Positions 25,279 to 33,909 of a stretch of 64,000 nucleotides of DNA are shown piece by piece; the first letter of the stretch is position 1, and every line of letters starts with the position of its first letter. The notes under the pieces are model-generated. The model saw nothing but the letters and a program-made list of their open reading frames with translations. It made no database searches and was not told where the DNA came from. Made by a program: the position numbers and the translations under genes. This stretch comes from Bog-473 sp049513455 (lineage in GTDB: Bacteria; Actinomycetota; Acidimicrobiia; Acidimicrobiales; RAAP-2). The DNA lies in assembly GCA_049513455.1 (NCBI GenBank), contig JBEKWB010000002.1, positions 124,001 through 188,000 of the forward strand, in the 5' to 3' direction.

Positions 25279-26790
25279 CTAGCTGATCGGGTCATAGCCG
25301 AAGGTGGCCAGCACGGCTTGTCCCTTGGCGGAGAGCAGATAGTGGACGAAGGCCAGTGCAGATTTTCCATCGGTGGTCGTAAGATCGGCTGACGCCGGCT
25401 GACCCTGGTCGTCGTTTTCCACGACCACCCACTGCCTGATCGGCTGGTAGTAACCGTGCTGCCCTATCAAGCTCTTGAGGCTCGCTTTCGCGTTCGCCCC
25501 GAAGTTTCCTGAGCTGACCTTGGCGGCGACGTTGTCGTGCATTCCTGCAACGTAGTCCCTATCGGTACAGGACTCTTCTTTGGAAATCCGGGTGGTCCAG
25601 CCGTTCGACACGGTTGCGGCGGAGAGGCGGGCGACGCCGCACTCAGGGATCTCGGCCCAGAAGTCGCTGTCGTCACCGGCAGGAGACACCTCGAATGACT
25701 TCGGCAGAAGAGCGATCTGCGAGGTTCCGGCCACGACCGTGTCCTGCGTGTAGCCCACGTTGTCGCCGAAAATGATCGGCAGCGAGGGATCGGAGTAGTT
25801 GCCATTGCCGTTCTGCCCGCCCGAGGAGGAACTCGTGGTATTGAAGTTGTCCAGGCTGGATCCTTTGTCGGTCATCTGGTCGATCTCGGCGCACGCCTGA
25901 TCGGACGCCGTCGCACCGAGGGCGTGGTGCGGGTGGGCGGCGTAATACCCGACGGCCGCGACATAGAGTGCCTCCATTCCCGCCAACCCATACGGCGCAT
26001 TTGGTGCGACATCCGCCGGGCCGCAGGCGGTATCTGTGAAATCCCAGCCGTTCTTCGGATCGGCGATGGCAAGATACCCACCGACATTCTGCGTGGCGGA
26101 ACCTCCGTCGGCCGTGGCGGTGTGAGCGAGTAGATCCGCCCACACTTGGGCCATCGTGAACGGTGCCTCCGTCGTCCCAGTCTTGGTGAAATACCCACTT
26201 ACGGGCTCAGCGCACGTGGGAGAACCCTGAGCCGGAGCAAGTGTGGCGCCGCCACTGCGGCAGGAGAAGATCACGAGGCGTCCCGTGGTGTATTGCGCTC
26301 GGGTGGAGCCGATGCCGGGGCACGACGTACCGTCGCTGTTGCCACCGCTTGCCGCGGAGTAGGTCGACGAATGGGGGTCGATGCACTGGCCCTCGCCGTC
26401 CTTCGCGATCGCCCCCTTGTTCTTCGCCGCGGGAGTTCCCTCGGGAATCGTGTTGTCGACGTTCGCTTCGTCAGCCGATGCGAACAGGGCAAAACCGGCC
26501 GGTGCGTTCCCGGTGCCGTTCGACGCAAAATCCACGCCGCCGTCCACCTCCCCCGCCAGCTTCCCAGAGCCGGCGAAACTGAAGGTGACGCTGTGCCCGC
26601 CGTTGGCCGTCGAAATGAAATCCTGCGTCATGAAGTCGAACGCCGGCTGGGTATTCGACGCGCCGAGGAAGGTCGTGGCCGCCGGTTGGGCCGAGGCCGG
26701 TCCGGCGCCTAGCCCGACGGCGCCGGGGACCACCACGAGGGCCAGCCCGGCTGCGGCCACGAGAGTGCTGATGGAGAGCTTCTTGAACAC
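25279..26790 (-). CDS. Large secreted substrate-binding protein of an ABC importer, 503 aa
   Basis: A PstS/ModA-fold binding protein. The start is GTG at 26790 with GAAAGG seven bases upstream, followed by FKKLS, a hydrophobic core and a signal-peptidase site near GPASA/QPA (about residue 34). The mature part has GASNTQPAFDFMTQDF and FSFAGSGKLAGEVDGGVDFA near the front (oxyanion-binding Ser/Gly loops), and AFVHYLLSAKGQAVLATFGY at the end, a hallmark of the family. At 503 residues it is larger than the usual 250-370. Several Cys pairs (QCID, TSCPG, IPECG, ESCTD) may form disulphides outside the cell. The ligand may be molybdate, tungstate or phosphate. Confidence 0.85.
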   Translation of the reverse strand: MFKKLSISTLVAAAGLALVVVPGAVGLGAGPASAQPAATTFLGASNTQPAFDFMTQDFISTANGGHSVTFSFAGSGKLAGEVDGGVDFASNGTGNAPAGFALFASADEANVDNTIPEGTPAAKNKGAIAKDGEGQCIDPHSSTYSAASGGNSDGTSCPGIGSTRAQYTTGRLVIFSCRSGGATLAPAQGSPTCAEPVSGYFTKTGTTEAPFTMAQVWADLLAHTATADGGSATQNVGGYLAIADPKNGWDFTDTACGPADVAPNAPYGLAGMEALYVAAVGYYAAHPHHALGATASDQACAEIDQMTDKGSSLDNFNTTSSSSGGQNGNGNYSDPSLPIIFGDNVGYTQDTVVAGTSQIALLPKSFEVSPAGDDSDFWAEIPECGVARLSAATVSNGWTTRISKEESCTDRDYVAGMHDNVAAKVSSGNFGANAKASLKSLIGQHGYYQPIRQWVVVENDDQGQPASADLTTTDGKSALAFVHYLLSAKGQAVLATFGYDPIS

Positions 26791-26961
26791 GAAATGCCTT
26801 TCGGGGAGTAGCCCCACCGCTGACGGGAGGCGGCCGAAATCGCGAGGATAGATGCCTCAGGTGTTCTTCGTCAAAGCAATTCCGAGCGTTTTCCCAAATC
26901 AAGTTCGCAAATACGGTTGAAAGCGAGCATTCGATTCGTATATCACCTGGTACGTGGTCCT

Positions 26962-27279
26962 TCAGCCGGCCGGTGATTGGTAAGCCGGCGAGCCCACAAT
27001 GATCGTCCCGCAGCCCTTCCCGGGGACATAGACGACCGAGTTGTAGACCGGCTTGAAGGTGAGCAACCCCTCCCTTTGCAGCGTCGCTATCGACGCGTAC
27101 GTGCCGTACCGCAGGCAGCGCGTCTTTTCCGCCGTCATGATCGTGGCTCTCTCGGCTCCGATGGCGCCGATCGTTCCTTTGTTCGTGGTAGCCGACAGCA
27201 CGAACACGGCGAAGCCGAGGATGAAGGAAAGCGCCAGAACAGCACCGACGAGGTGGGCAAATGAGAGCTTCTTGACCAT
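26962..27279 (-). CDS. Pseudopilin-like membrane-anchored small protein, 105 aa
   Basis: One N-terminal membrane helix (LSFAHLVGAVLALSFILGF, about 5-23) without the classical prepilin GFxxxE motif, then a passenger with ERATIMTAEKTRCLRYGTYA, LQREGLLTF and VVYVPGKGCGTIIVG. This passenger resembles the C-terminal module of actinobacterial type II/IV pilin-like proteins, with two Cys that could pair. ATG at 27279 has AGAGGGG upstream. The N-terminus resembles that of the binding protein just downstream (KKLS followed by hydrophobics). It is divergent from the HTH-TOBE gene. No pilus machinery is nearby, so its role is open. Confidence 0.65.
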   Translation of the reverse strand: MVKKLSFAHLVGAVLALSFILGFAVFVLSATTNKGTIGAIGAERATIMTAEKTRCLRYGTYASIATLQREGLLTFKPVYNSVVYVPGKGCGTIIVGSPAYQSPAG

Positions 27280-27306
27280 AAGAATGCCCCTCTCGAGCGC
27301 GGTGCG

Positions 27307-27328
27307 GTTGAAGGAGCATAGGCTCAAC
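27307..27328. promoter_or_regulatory. Imperfect inverted repeat in a divergent promoter
   Basis: GTTGA (27307-27311) pairs with TCAAC (27324-27328), and inside it GAGC (27314-27317) pairs with GCTC (27322-27325). It lies five bases before the HTH-TOBE start and about 28 bases from the pseudopilin-like start, a natural place for autoregulation. Confidence 0.35.
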
Positions 27329-27333
27329 GTTTG

Positions 27334-27723
27334 ATGGAGGACTACAGCGTGGGCGAGGCAGCCGGGTTGCTGGGTGTCAGCGCCGATACGGTTCGGCGGT
27401 GGATCGACAGCGGCAGCCTCGACGCCGCCCGAACGACGAACGGGAGACGCCGGATCGAAGGTGCGGTACTGGCTCAATTCGCCCAATCGCTCCATGAAAG
27501 CTCCGACCCACAGGTGGCGGCGACGGACTCCACTCGAAACCACTTCACCGGAATCGTGACCAAGGTGGTCAAGGACAAGGTCATGGCCCAGGTCGAACTG
27601 CAAGCAGGACCATTCCGCGTCGTTGCCCTCATCAGCCGCGAAGCGGCGGACGACATGGGGCTCGTACCGGGCAAGATTGCGAGCGCGGTGGTCAAATCGA
27701 CGAATGTGTCGATTCAGTTGTAG
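27334..27723 (+). CDS. HTH-TOBE molybdate-responsive type regulator, 129 aa
   Basis: A helix-turn-helix of MerR/excisionase type (VGEAAGLLGVSADTVRRWID, about 6-25) is joined to a single TOBE domain (about 70-129, FTGIVTKVVKDKVMAQVEL to VKSTNVSIQL), which binds molybdate, tungstate or a molybdopterin-like oxyanion. It probably senses the oxyanion and controls the importer and pseudopilin-like gene on its left. ATG at 27334 was chosen; a TTG at 27331 is in frame. The ribosome site AAGGAG at 27311 is rather far, so the message may be short-leadered. The linker of about 20 residues is Ser/Thr-rich. Confidence 0.85.
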   Translation: MEDYSVGEAAGLLGVSADTVRRWIDSGSLDAARTTNGRRRIEGAVLAQFAQSLHESSDPQVAATDSTRNHFTGIVTKVVKDKVMAQVELQAGPFRVVALISREAADDMGLVPGKIASAVVKSTNVSIQL

Positions 27724-27742
27724 GTGAGGTCGACGCGGCACC

Positions 27743-28609
27743 ATGAAGATCGGAATTACGTTGGCTGCACTCCGACCGAGCCTGTGGACGGAAGCCACCC
27801 TTCTCGCTGACGAGTTGGGCTTCGAGTCGGTCTGGATGCCCGAGCACTTGGTCATTCCGGTCGAACTGGAGGGAAGTCCGATCGCGGGTGCAGATCACCC
27901 GCCGGTTCCATCCGACGTCCCCGTGTTCGAAGTCTTCTCCTACCTGTCGTTCCTGGCCGGCCAGACCGAGAGGATTCGCTTCGGTACCTACGTGTACAAC
28001 ATCGGCTTGCGCCATCCATTGGCCGTCGCCCGAGCTGTCGTCACCCTCGATGTTCTCTCCCGAGGACGATTCGAATTCGGCATCGGAGCCAGCTGGCTTC
28101 GTGCCGAGTGGGATGCGGTGGGTTTGGATTTCACCTCCCGGGGACGGCGAGTGGATGAGGCGGTCGAGGTGTGCCAGCGCCTGTGGAGCGAGGATGTCAT
28201 CGAGCACCATGGAGAATTCTTCGACTTCGAACCGGTCATGTTCGTCCCCAAACCAACCCAGACGCCGTGGCCCCCGCTTCACTTCGGAGGCGACGGTCCC
28301 GCCTCGTTTCGCCGCGCCGCTACAATCGGGGACGGCTGGATCCCACTCAATCACTCAGCACAAGCGATTCCAGGGGCCGCGGCGGAACTGGCGCGCCGAC
28401 GCCAGGCGGCCGGTCGGGCGGGTATCGTTGAGATCAGCCTCGCAGCAGCAAGTGCCGACCTGGACCACCTTCGTAGCCTCGCCGATGCCGGCGTAGGTCG
28501 TGCGCTGGTGAGGCCCTGGACGAGCTCCAAAGATGCCCTCGACGGTATGCGCCGCTTTGCCGATCAGATCCTCCCCGATATTCAGGCCTACTCAGCAACC
28601 CCGGCCTGA
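27743..28609 (+). CDS. LLM-class F420-dependent oxidoreductase, 288 aa
   Basis: A luciferase-like TIM-barrel enzyme using F420 (or FMN). Typical segments are LADELGFESVWMPEHL, IRFGTYVYNIGLRHPLAVAR, LDVLSRGRFEFGIGASW and the C-terminal PPLHFGGDGPASFRRAA. The length is normal for the family that includes reductases of unsaturated ketones and steroids in mycobacteria. It starts 20 bases after the HTH-TOBE stop and probably shares its transcript. The substrate is unknown. Its presence implies F420 biosynthesis in the organism. Confidence 0.88.
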   Translation: MKIGITLAALRPSLWTEATLLADELGFESVWMPEHLVIPVELEGSPIAGADHPPVPSDVPVFEVFSYLSFLAGQTERIRFGTYVYNIGLRHPLAVARAVVTLDVLSRGRFEFGIGASWLRAEWDAVGLDFTSRGRRVDEAVEVCQRLWSEDVIEHHGEFFDFEPVMFVPKPTQTPWPPLHFGGDGPASFRRAATIGDGWIPLNHSAQAIPGAAAELARRRQAAGRAGIVEISLAAASADLDHLRSLADAGVGRALVRPWTSSKDALDGMRRFADQILPDIQAYSATPA

Positions 28610-28640
28610 CGCCACGGCTCCGACTATGACGGAGAGTGGC

Positions 28641-29651
28641 TCAGGCGCCCCGCGCGCCCAGGACCTGTCGGGGGTCGACCAGGATCTTGCTGTCGGTCGC
28701 CGTTCCGGCAAGCGACGCGAAGGCCGAATCGAGCTGCTCGAGGGCGACGATGCGGGTCACAAGAGGGTCCGGATCGATCTGCCCGGTCTCGAAAGCGTTG
28801 ATCACGAACTCGAACTCCTCCGGTCGGTAGTACACGGAGAAGGAGATAATGAGCTCCTTCAGCAAGGCCATGACGGGGAGGTAGGGGTCTGGTTCGGCAC
28901 AGACCCCGGCGACGACGACCCGCCCCTTGGTCACCGTGGCCGCGACACACTTGTCGAGAAGCCCTGGCTTCCCCACGCAGTCAATGACGACGTTGAAACC
29001 CTGGCCGAGCTCATCGGTTGTCGGGTCGATCGCCCGGGTGGCACCGAATCGCGCGCTCAGCTCGCGCCGGGCGGCAATCGGGTCGGACACCACGACGTCT
29101 TTCGCCCCGAGGACACGGACCCACTGAGCCGTAGTCAAGCCCACCGGGCCGGCGCCGAGGATCAGGACCGAATCGCCAGAGGTGATCCCTGCCACGCGAG
29201 CCGTGTGCAGACCCACGGCGAAGGGCTCGACCAGCGCACCATGGGCCTCAGGCAGGCCCTGGGGGAGTGCGAAGGAGAGGTCGGCGCTCACCGCGGCAAA
29301 CTCCGCGAAGCCGCCGGGTCCACCACCCAGCCCGATCAGCCGGGCGAGCTCACAATGCGCCACTTCACCGGCCCGGCACCAGGGGCAATCCCCGCATGAC
29401 ATCACGGGCAGCACGGCAGCACGGACCCCCTCCCTCCAGGGTGCGCCGACGCCCTCGCCGACGGCCACTACCTCACCGCAGAACTCATGACCCATGACCG
29501 TCCCCATGGCCATGGCCGGTCGTGCCTTGAGATCAGAGCCACAGATCCCACAGGCGGTAACCCGGACAACCAACTGACCCGGCTCCGGGGTCGGGTCTGC
29601 GACCTGGTCCACTTCGAACGCGGAGTCGCTACCTATTACGGCTGCACGCAC
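28641..29651 (-). CDS. Zinc-dependent medium-chain dehydrogenase (threonine dehydrogenase-like), 336 aa
   Basis: Oxidises an alcohol with NAD(P). Catalytic zinc site: CGICGSD (about 34-40) and MGHEFCGEV. Structural zinc: CGDCPWCRAGEVAHC. Rossmann motif: LILGAGPVGLTTAQWV. The sequence then has DPIAARRELSARFGA, which suggests NAD. The start is GTG at 29651 with AGGA just upstream. It is divergent from the beta-oxidation operon at 29771 and shares the operator-like motif between them, so it is likely part of the same pathway. Confidence 0.88.
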   Translation of the reverse strand: MRAAVIGSDSAFEVDQVADPTPEPGQLVVRVTACGICGSDLKARPAMAMGTVMGHEFCGEVVAVGEGVGAPWREGVRAAVLPVMSCGDCPWCRAGEVAHCELARLIGLGGGPGGFAEFAAVSADLSFALPQGLPEAHGALVEPFAVGLHTARVAGITSGDSVLILGAGPVGLTTAQWVRVLGAKDVVVSDPIAARRELSARFGATRAIDPTTDELGQGFNVVIDCVGKPGLLDKCVAATVTKGRVVVAGVCAEPDPYLPVMALLKELIISFSVYYRPEEFEFVINAFETGQIDPDPLVTRIVALEQLDSAFASLAGTATDSKILVDPRQVLGARGA

Positions 29652-29724
29652 AGTTCCTCCTGATGGTGCGAGTTCCGGTCGCCAGCGGCATCGAACGTTG
29701 CGGTTTCTCCCTCCCGCGCCTAAG

Positions 29725-29740
29725 GTCTAACATCTAGATA
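29725..29740 (-). promoter_or_regulatory. Recurrent operator-like motif (10/12), divergent promoter
   Basis: Read on the minus strand, ATCTAGATGTTA matches the island motif at 10 of 12 positions; TCTA-5-TAGA is symmetric. It sits between the dehydrogenase at 29651 and the acyl-CoA dehydrogenase at 29771, where one site could control both. Confidence 0.6.
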
Positions 29741-29770
29741 TTTCCTACCACGGAGACACCGCCGCCGCAA

Positions 29771-30754
29771 ATGGAATTTCGCCTCTCTGATGATCAGTTC
29801 GAGCTGCAGGACGCCGTGCGCAAATTCTGCGTCGCCACGCGGCCGATCGGAGGCGTCGCCGAGCGCGTGGGTGGGCTCGGCGACCGGTCGTCATGGCGCG
29901 CCCTCTCTGATCTCGGGGTCTTCGGGCTTCTGGTCCCTGTGGACCAGGGCGGCTCTGGGCTCGGCTGCGTCGAAGCGACGGTGGTATTCGAGCAGTTGGG
30001 TGCCCATCTGGTGGAGGGGCCCGTCGTGTGGTCCACCATTACGGCACCTCTCGTGACGGGGGCGGTGGACGGTTCACGAGTGGTCGCCGGTCTTGAGCTC
30101 GATCTCCGGTCAGCCGATTCCTTGGTGGTCGAGCACGGCGCCGAGGCGGACACTGTCGTCGTCTTGCACCAAGGAGGCGCTTTCGCGCACGAGCGTAACG
30201 AACTGCCGGATCCCGTTGCCCTCGATCCGCTCGACCCCCTGACCCCCGTCACACGTTTTTCGCGGTTGCCCGAGGGCTCCCAGATCGGCGACGGCGGGAC
30301 CAGTCACCACCTTCGGTTGCTCGGTACGGCGCTCAGTGCGGCCTTACTCCTCGGCATTGCCGGCCAGTCCCTCGAAGTGGCCCGCGATTACGCTTTGACA
30401 CGTGAACAGTTCAATGTCCCTATCGGCTCTTTCCAGGCCCTGAAACATCTCATGGCCGACATGTTCGTCCGCGTCGAGCTGGCCCGGAGCGCGACGTATG
30501 CGGCCGCGTCCGTCATTGACAACCCGCGAGTCGGTGACCCCGAGCGCGCGGGGCGAATCGCGAAGCTCCTGGCCGGCGAGGCTGCGCTCGCCAACTCCCG
30601 TGCGGCCGTGCAGATCCTGGGTGGGATGGGATTCACCTGGGCGATGCCCCCCCATTTCCTACTCAAGCGTTGCTGGGTGCTCGAGAACAGCTTTGGCACG
30701 ACGGAAGATCATGCTCGTGCTCTCGGCGCCGGCCTCGAGCACGTCGTCACATGA
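29771..30754 (+). CDS. Acyl-CoA dehydrogenase, short form, 327 aa
   Basis: A FadE-type flavoprotein. The opening is MEFRLSDDQFELQDAVRKF, then GVFGLLVPVDQGGSGLG, a shortened middle domain, the helical part DYALTREQFNVPIGSFQALK, and QILGGMGFTWAMPPHFLLKR. At 327 residues it is shorter than the usual 370-390 and lacks the classical catalytic Glu, so it is probably the small subunit of a heteromeric dehydrogenase. The partner may be the 395-residue protein at 33910 in the same operon. The ATG has only a weak ribosome site. It leads five consecutive genes. Confidence 0.88.
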   Translation: MEFRLSDDQFELQDAVRKFCVATRPIGGVAERVGGLGDRSSWRALSDLGVFGLLVPVDQGGSGLGCVEATVVFEQLGAHLVEGPVVWSTITAPLVTGAVDGSRVVAGLELDLRSADSLVVEHGAEADTVVVLHQGGAFAHERNELPDPVALDPLDPLTPVTRFSRLPEGSQIGDGGTSHHLRLLGTALSAALLLGIAGQSLEVARDYALTREQFNVPIGSFQALKHLMADMFVRVELARSATYAAASVIDNPRVGDPERAGRIAKLLAGEAALANSRAAVQILGGMGFTWAMPPHFLLKRCWVLENSFGTTEDHARALGAGLEHVVT

Positions 30755-31560
30755 CCGGATCCGGGCCGGCCTCCGAGGTCGAGATCGAATCCCGGAACAG
30801 CGTCCTCTCCATAGTGCTCAACCGTCCCGATCGCAAGAACTCTCTGAATCCCGTCGCGGTGCGCACAATTGTCGCCGCCCTCGAGGAAGCAGCCACCGAA
30901 GACTCGTTGCGCGTGATCTCCATAGCGGGGCGGGGCCCGGACTTCTGCTCCGGGGCCGACTGGATAGCGTCGAATTCCGGGAGCGAAGCACGCCCTCGAA
31001 CCGGCAGTGTGCAACGCCGAACGGCGCTCCAGGCCCACCGCATGATCGACCTGCTGATGGAGATCCAACTTCCCGTGGTCTGCACCGTTCGCGGTTGGGC
31101 AGCCGGACTGGGTTGCCAAATCGCTCTCGCCTCGGATTTTGCCGTGGCGTCCGACACGAGCCGGTTCTGGGAGCCTTTCGTGTCCCGCGGCTTCACGCCG
31201 GACAGCGGGGCAACGTGGATGGTGCCTCGTTTGATCGGTGTGGCCCGCGCCAAGGAGTTCCTCCTACTCGGGCACGAGCTGTCAGGGGTGGAGGCGGCCG
31301 CCTGCGGGCTCATCTACCAGTCCGTTCCGGAAGCCGAATTGGAGGCGGCCGCCTCCCGACTGATCACCGAGTTGTCGGGCGCGGCCACCGTGGCCATCGG
31401 GCTGACGAAACGGTGCATCAATCGCTCGTTGGACACCGGCCTGACCGAGGCGATGGAGAACGAGGCATTCGCTCTTGAACTATCTTCGCGGACCGGGGAC
31501 TTCAAGGAGGGCATGCTCGCGTTCAAGGAGCGTCGGTCCTCCGCATTCCGTGGCCGATAG
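30751..31560 (+). CDS. Enoyl-CoA hydratase/isomerase, PaaG-like, 269 aa
   Basis: A crotonase-fold enzyme. The front is VLSIVLNRPDRKNSLNPVAV, the oxyanion segment DFCSGADWIAS, then GWAAGLGCQIALASD without Glu at the first catalytic position, and SRGFTPDSGATWMVPRL. The Asp in TPDSG is the catalytic residue of PaaG-type isomerases, so double-bond isomerisation is more likely than hydration. The ATG at 30751 overlaps the previous stop as ATGA, which shows coupling. The frame is open upstream but overlaps the preceding gene. Confidence 0.87.
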   Translation: MTGSGPASEVEIESRNSVLSIVLNRPDRKNSLNPVAVRTIVAALEEAATEDSLRVISIAGRGPDFCSGADWIASNSGSEARPRTGSVQRRTALQAHRMIDLLMEIQLPVVCTVRGWAAGLGCQIALASDFAVASDTSRFWEPFVSRGFTPDSGATWMVPRLIGVARAKEFLLLGHELSGVEAAACGLIYQSVPEAELEAAASRLITELSGAATVAIGLTKRCINRSLDTGLTEAMENEAFALELSSRTGDFKEGMLAFKERRSSAFRGR

Positions 31561-31640
31561 TCCGACCGGTCCGTCCGACAGAAAGACACGACGAACGCAA
31601 TGATGCAACGCACCGTTCACGACCGGGTCAGGGTCACTCG

Positions 31641-32423
31641 ATGAAGCACAACTACGACACCATCGGCTATGAAACCTCGGCCGACCGGGTGGCAACGATC
31701 ACGTTGAAGCGTCCTGAAGTGCTCAATGCCTTCGATCGTCAGATGTGTGAAGAGATACGGCACGCCTGGGCCGACATAAAGGCGGACCCGGACGTGCACG
31801 CCGTGGTCCTCCGCGCGGCGGGCGAGCGAGCCTTCTGCGTCGGTCTCGACGTGAACAAACCATTCGGGCAACCCGACGACGTGTGGAACCACGTCGATCC
31901 GGGTGAGCTACTGAGCCCCAAGTGGCAGAAGGTGTGGAAGCCGGTGGTCTGCGCCGTTCAGGGCATGTGCACCGCGGGCGCCTTCTACTTTGTCAATGAA
32001 GCGGACATCGTCATCTGCTCAGAAGATGCGACGTTCTTCGACTCGCACGTGACCGGTGGCATGGTCTCGGCCCTGGAGCCCGTCGGCTTGATGCGCAGAA
32101 TCGGCTTGGGGGAAACACTGCGCGTCGCTCTGATGGGAAATGACGAGCGAATTTCGGCCGCCACTGCTTTGCGTATCGGCCTGGTGACCGAGGTGGTGGA
32201 TCGGACGGCGCTCTGGGCGCGCGCGCACGAACTGGCCGCCCTCATAGCCGCCAAGCCCTCCTCGGCGACTCAGGGCACCGTGCGCGCCATCTGGGAGTCC
32301 CTCGACCGACCTTACCGAGCGGCAATGGAGCAGGGGCTCATCTACACGCGGTTGGGCAATCCCATCGGTATGGCCGAGGTGGCCGAGGGCACGCCCGAAC
32401 AACGACCGCCGACGATCCGCTGA
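31641..32423 (+). CDS. Enoyl-CoA hydratase/isomerase family protein, 260 aa
   Basis: Crotonase fold: VATITLKRPEVLNAFDRQM, oxyanion segment AFCVGLDVNKPFG, GMCTAGAFYFVNEADIVI, FFDSHVTGGMVSALEP. Neither classical catalytic Glu is present, so the reaction may be hydrolysis, retro-aldol, isomerisation or ring cleavage. It starts with ATG 80 bases after the previous gene, and its stop overlaps the start of the ligase gene (TGATG), so it belongs to the same operon. It resembles the proteins at 41702 and 42573 more than the PaaG-like one. Confidence 0.85.
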   Translation: MKHNYDTIGYETSADRVATITLKRPEVLNAFDRQMCEEIRHAWADIKADPDVHAVVLRAAGERAFCVGLDVNKPFGQPDDVWNHVDPGELLSPKWQKVWKPVVCAVQGMCTAGAFYFVNEADIVICSEDATFFDSHVTGGMVSALEPVGLMRRIGLGETLRVALMGNDERISAATALRIGLVTEVVDRTALWARAHELAALIAAKPSSATQGTVRAIWESLDRPYRAAMEQGLIYTRLGNPIGMAEVAEGTPEQRPPTIR

Positions 32424-33907
32424 TGTCCGAGGGAAGTGCAGGTCTCAGCCAACGGATCGGGACCATCCTCTCACTCGACCCGACCGCACCGGCTCTTGAG
32501 TTCGAAGGGCGCTGGAGGACCTGGGGCGACCTCGCCACGACCGTGGGGGCAGTGGGAGACCAGATCCCGGTCGAAGGGACGCAGGTCGGTATCCTTCTCC
32601 GATCGCGGCCGGTCTCGGTCGGACTGCTGTTGGGCGTGCTCCGCGCCGGCGGATGCGCGGTGGCGATCAATCCCCAGCGGGGGGTCGACCGCACAAGGCA
32701 GGACATTGCCCAGCTCGAGCTCCCGTTGCTAGCCGGAGAGCCTGACGACATCGCGACTCTCTTCGACGAATCGTCCTCCACGACCGTGCTGGAGACGAAC
32801 GACGTCGGCCAACCGCTTGTCATGAGAGCGGCGGGTGGACCGGTCGCCGAGTCGACTCGACCGGGTGTCGCCGTGCGGATGCTGACCAGCGGTACCACGG
32901 GACCGCCGAAGCGGATCGACCTCGGCTACGACACACTCGAACGGGTACTGGCGGGTGCCAAGCACTACGAATCCAACCGCGCCTCCGACCTCCGCCTCCG
33001 ATCGGGCGTCGCCGTGGTCAATTCCCCTCTCGTGCATTTGGGCGGTCTGTTCCGGGTACTCCAATGTGTCAGCGACGGACGACCATTCTCCCTACTCGAG
33101 CGGTTCACCGTCGAGGGGTGGGTGGACGCCGTTCGCCGCCACCGGCCCCAGACGGTCAGTCTGGTGCCGGCTGCGCTGCGCATGGTCCTGGAGGCCGACG
33201 TGGATCCCGACGACCTCCGTAGTGTCCGCTCGGTGGTGTCCGGAACAGCGCCCCTCTCCCCCGACGATGCCGATGCCTTCACGACCAAGTACGGGACACC
33301 CGTCCTCATCTCGTACGCGGCGACCGAGTTCGGCGGGGGAGTGGCGGGTTGGAACCTTGCCGATCACGAGAAGTTCTGGAAAGCGAAACGGGGCAGCGTC
33401 GGGCGGGCTCACTCTGGGTGCGAATTGCGCATCGTGGAACCGGAGTCAGGAGCGATCATCGGGCCCGACGAGGAGGGCATCCTCGAGGTGAAAGCGGGCC
33501 AACTGGGCCCCGGCACGCCGTGGATCCGTACTACCGACGTGGCTCGGCTGGATCGCGACGGGTTCTTGTGGATCCTCGGCCGGGCCGACCAAGCCATCAT
33601 TCGCGGCGGCTTCAAGGTCCATCCGGACGACGTGCGGGCCGCCCTGGAGAGCCACCCCCAGGTCCGGGGAGCCGCCGTCGTCAGCGTCGATGACCCGCGA
33701 CTGGGAGCGGTACCCGTCGCCGTCGTAGAGCTCCGCCCAGGTGAACCAGTGACCTCAGCCGAGCTTCTCGCTCACGCGTCCGCCCGCCTGGCCCGCTATG
33801 AGTTGCCGGCTGAGGTGATCATTGTGGACGCCCTTCCCCGCACCCCGTCCGCCAAGGTGGACCTCCTGGCTGTACGGGATCTCGTGCTCAACCGACCGAG
33901 AGACTGA
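32423..33907 (+). CDS. Acyl-CoA synthetase (AMP-forming), 494 aa
   Basis: An ANL-superfamily ligase. P-loop: LTSGTTGPPKRIDLG (about 153-167). Adenine motif: YAATEFGGG. Hinge: IRTTDVARLDRDGFLWILG. The C-terminal catalytic lysine is in LPRTPSAKVDLLAV. The front is short, with many Arg and Asp. The length is slightly below the usual 500-540. It overlaps the previous crotonase stop by one base. With two crotonases and two acyl-CoA dehydrogenases around it, it should activate the acid that this operon degrades. Confidence 0.88.
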   Translation: MSEGSAGLSQRIGTILSLDPTAPALEFEGRWRTWGDLATTVGAVGDQIPVEGTQVGILLRSRPVSVGLLLGVLRAGGCAVAINPQRGVDRTRQDIAQLELPLLAGEPDDIATLFDESSSTTVLETNDVGQPLVMRAAGGPVAESTRPGVAVRMLTSGTTGPPKRIDLGYDTLERVLAGAKHYESNRASDLRLRSGVAVVNSPLVHLGGLFRVLQCVSDGRPFSLLERFTVEGWVDAVRRHRPQTVSLVPAALRMVLEADVDPDDLRSVRSVVSGTAPLSPDDADAFTTKYGTPVLISYAATEFGGGVAGWNLADHEKFWKAKRGSVGRAHSGCELRIVEPESGAIIGPDEEGILEVKAGQLGPGTPWIRTTDVARLDRDGFLWILGRADQAIIRGGFKVHPDDVRAALESHPQVRGAAVVSVDDPRLGAVPVAVVELRPGEPVTSAELLAHASARLARYELPAEVIIVDALPRTPSAKVDLLAVRDLVLNRPRD

Positions 33908-33909
33908 CG

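Noticed and set aside
26962..27855. Long minus frame extending the pseudopilin-like gene upstream by 190 residues
   Set aside because: The extension overlaps the HTH-TOBE gene on the other strand and has no sensible signal or domain; ATG 27279 with its own ribosome site is better.
27692..28354. Open minus-strand frame opposite the LLM oxidoreductase
   Set aside because: The plus strand encodes a full luciferase-like barrel; the minus frame has no domain.
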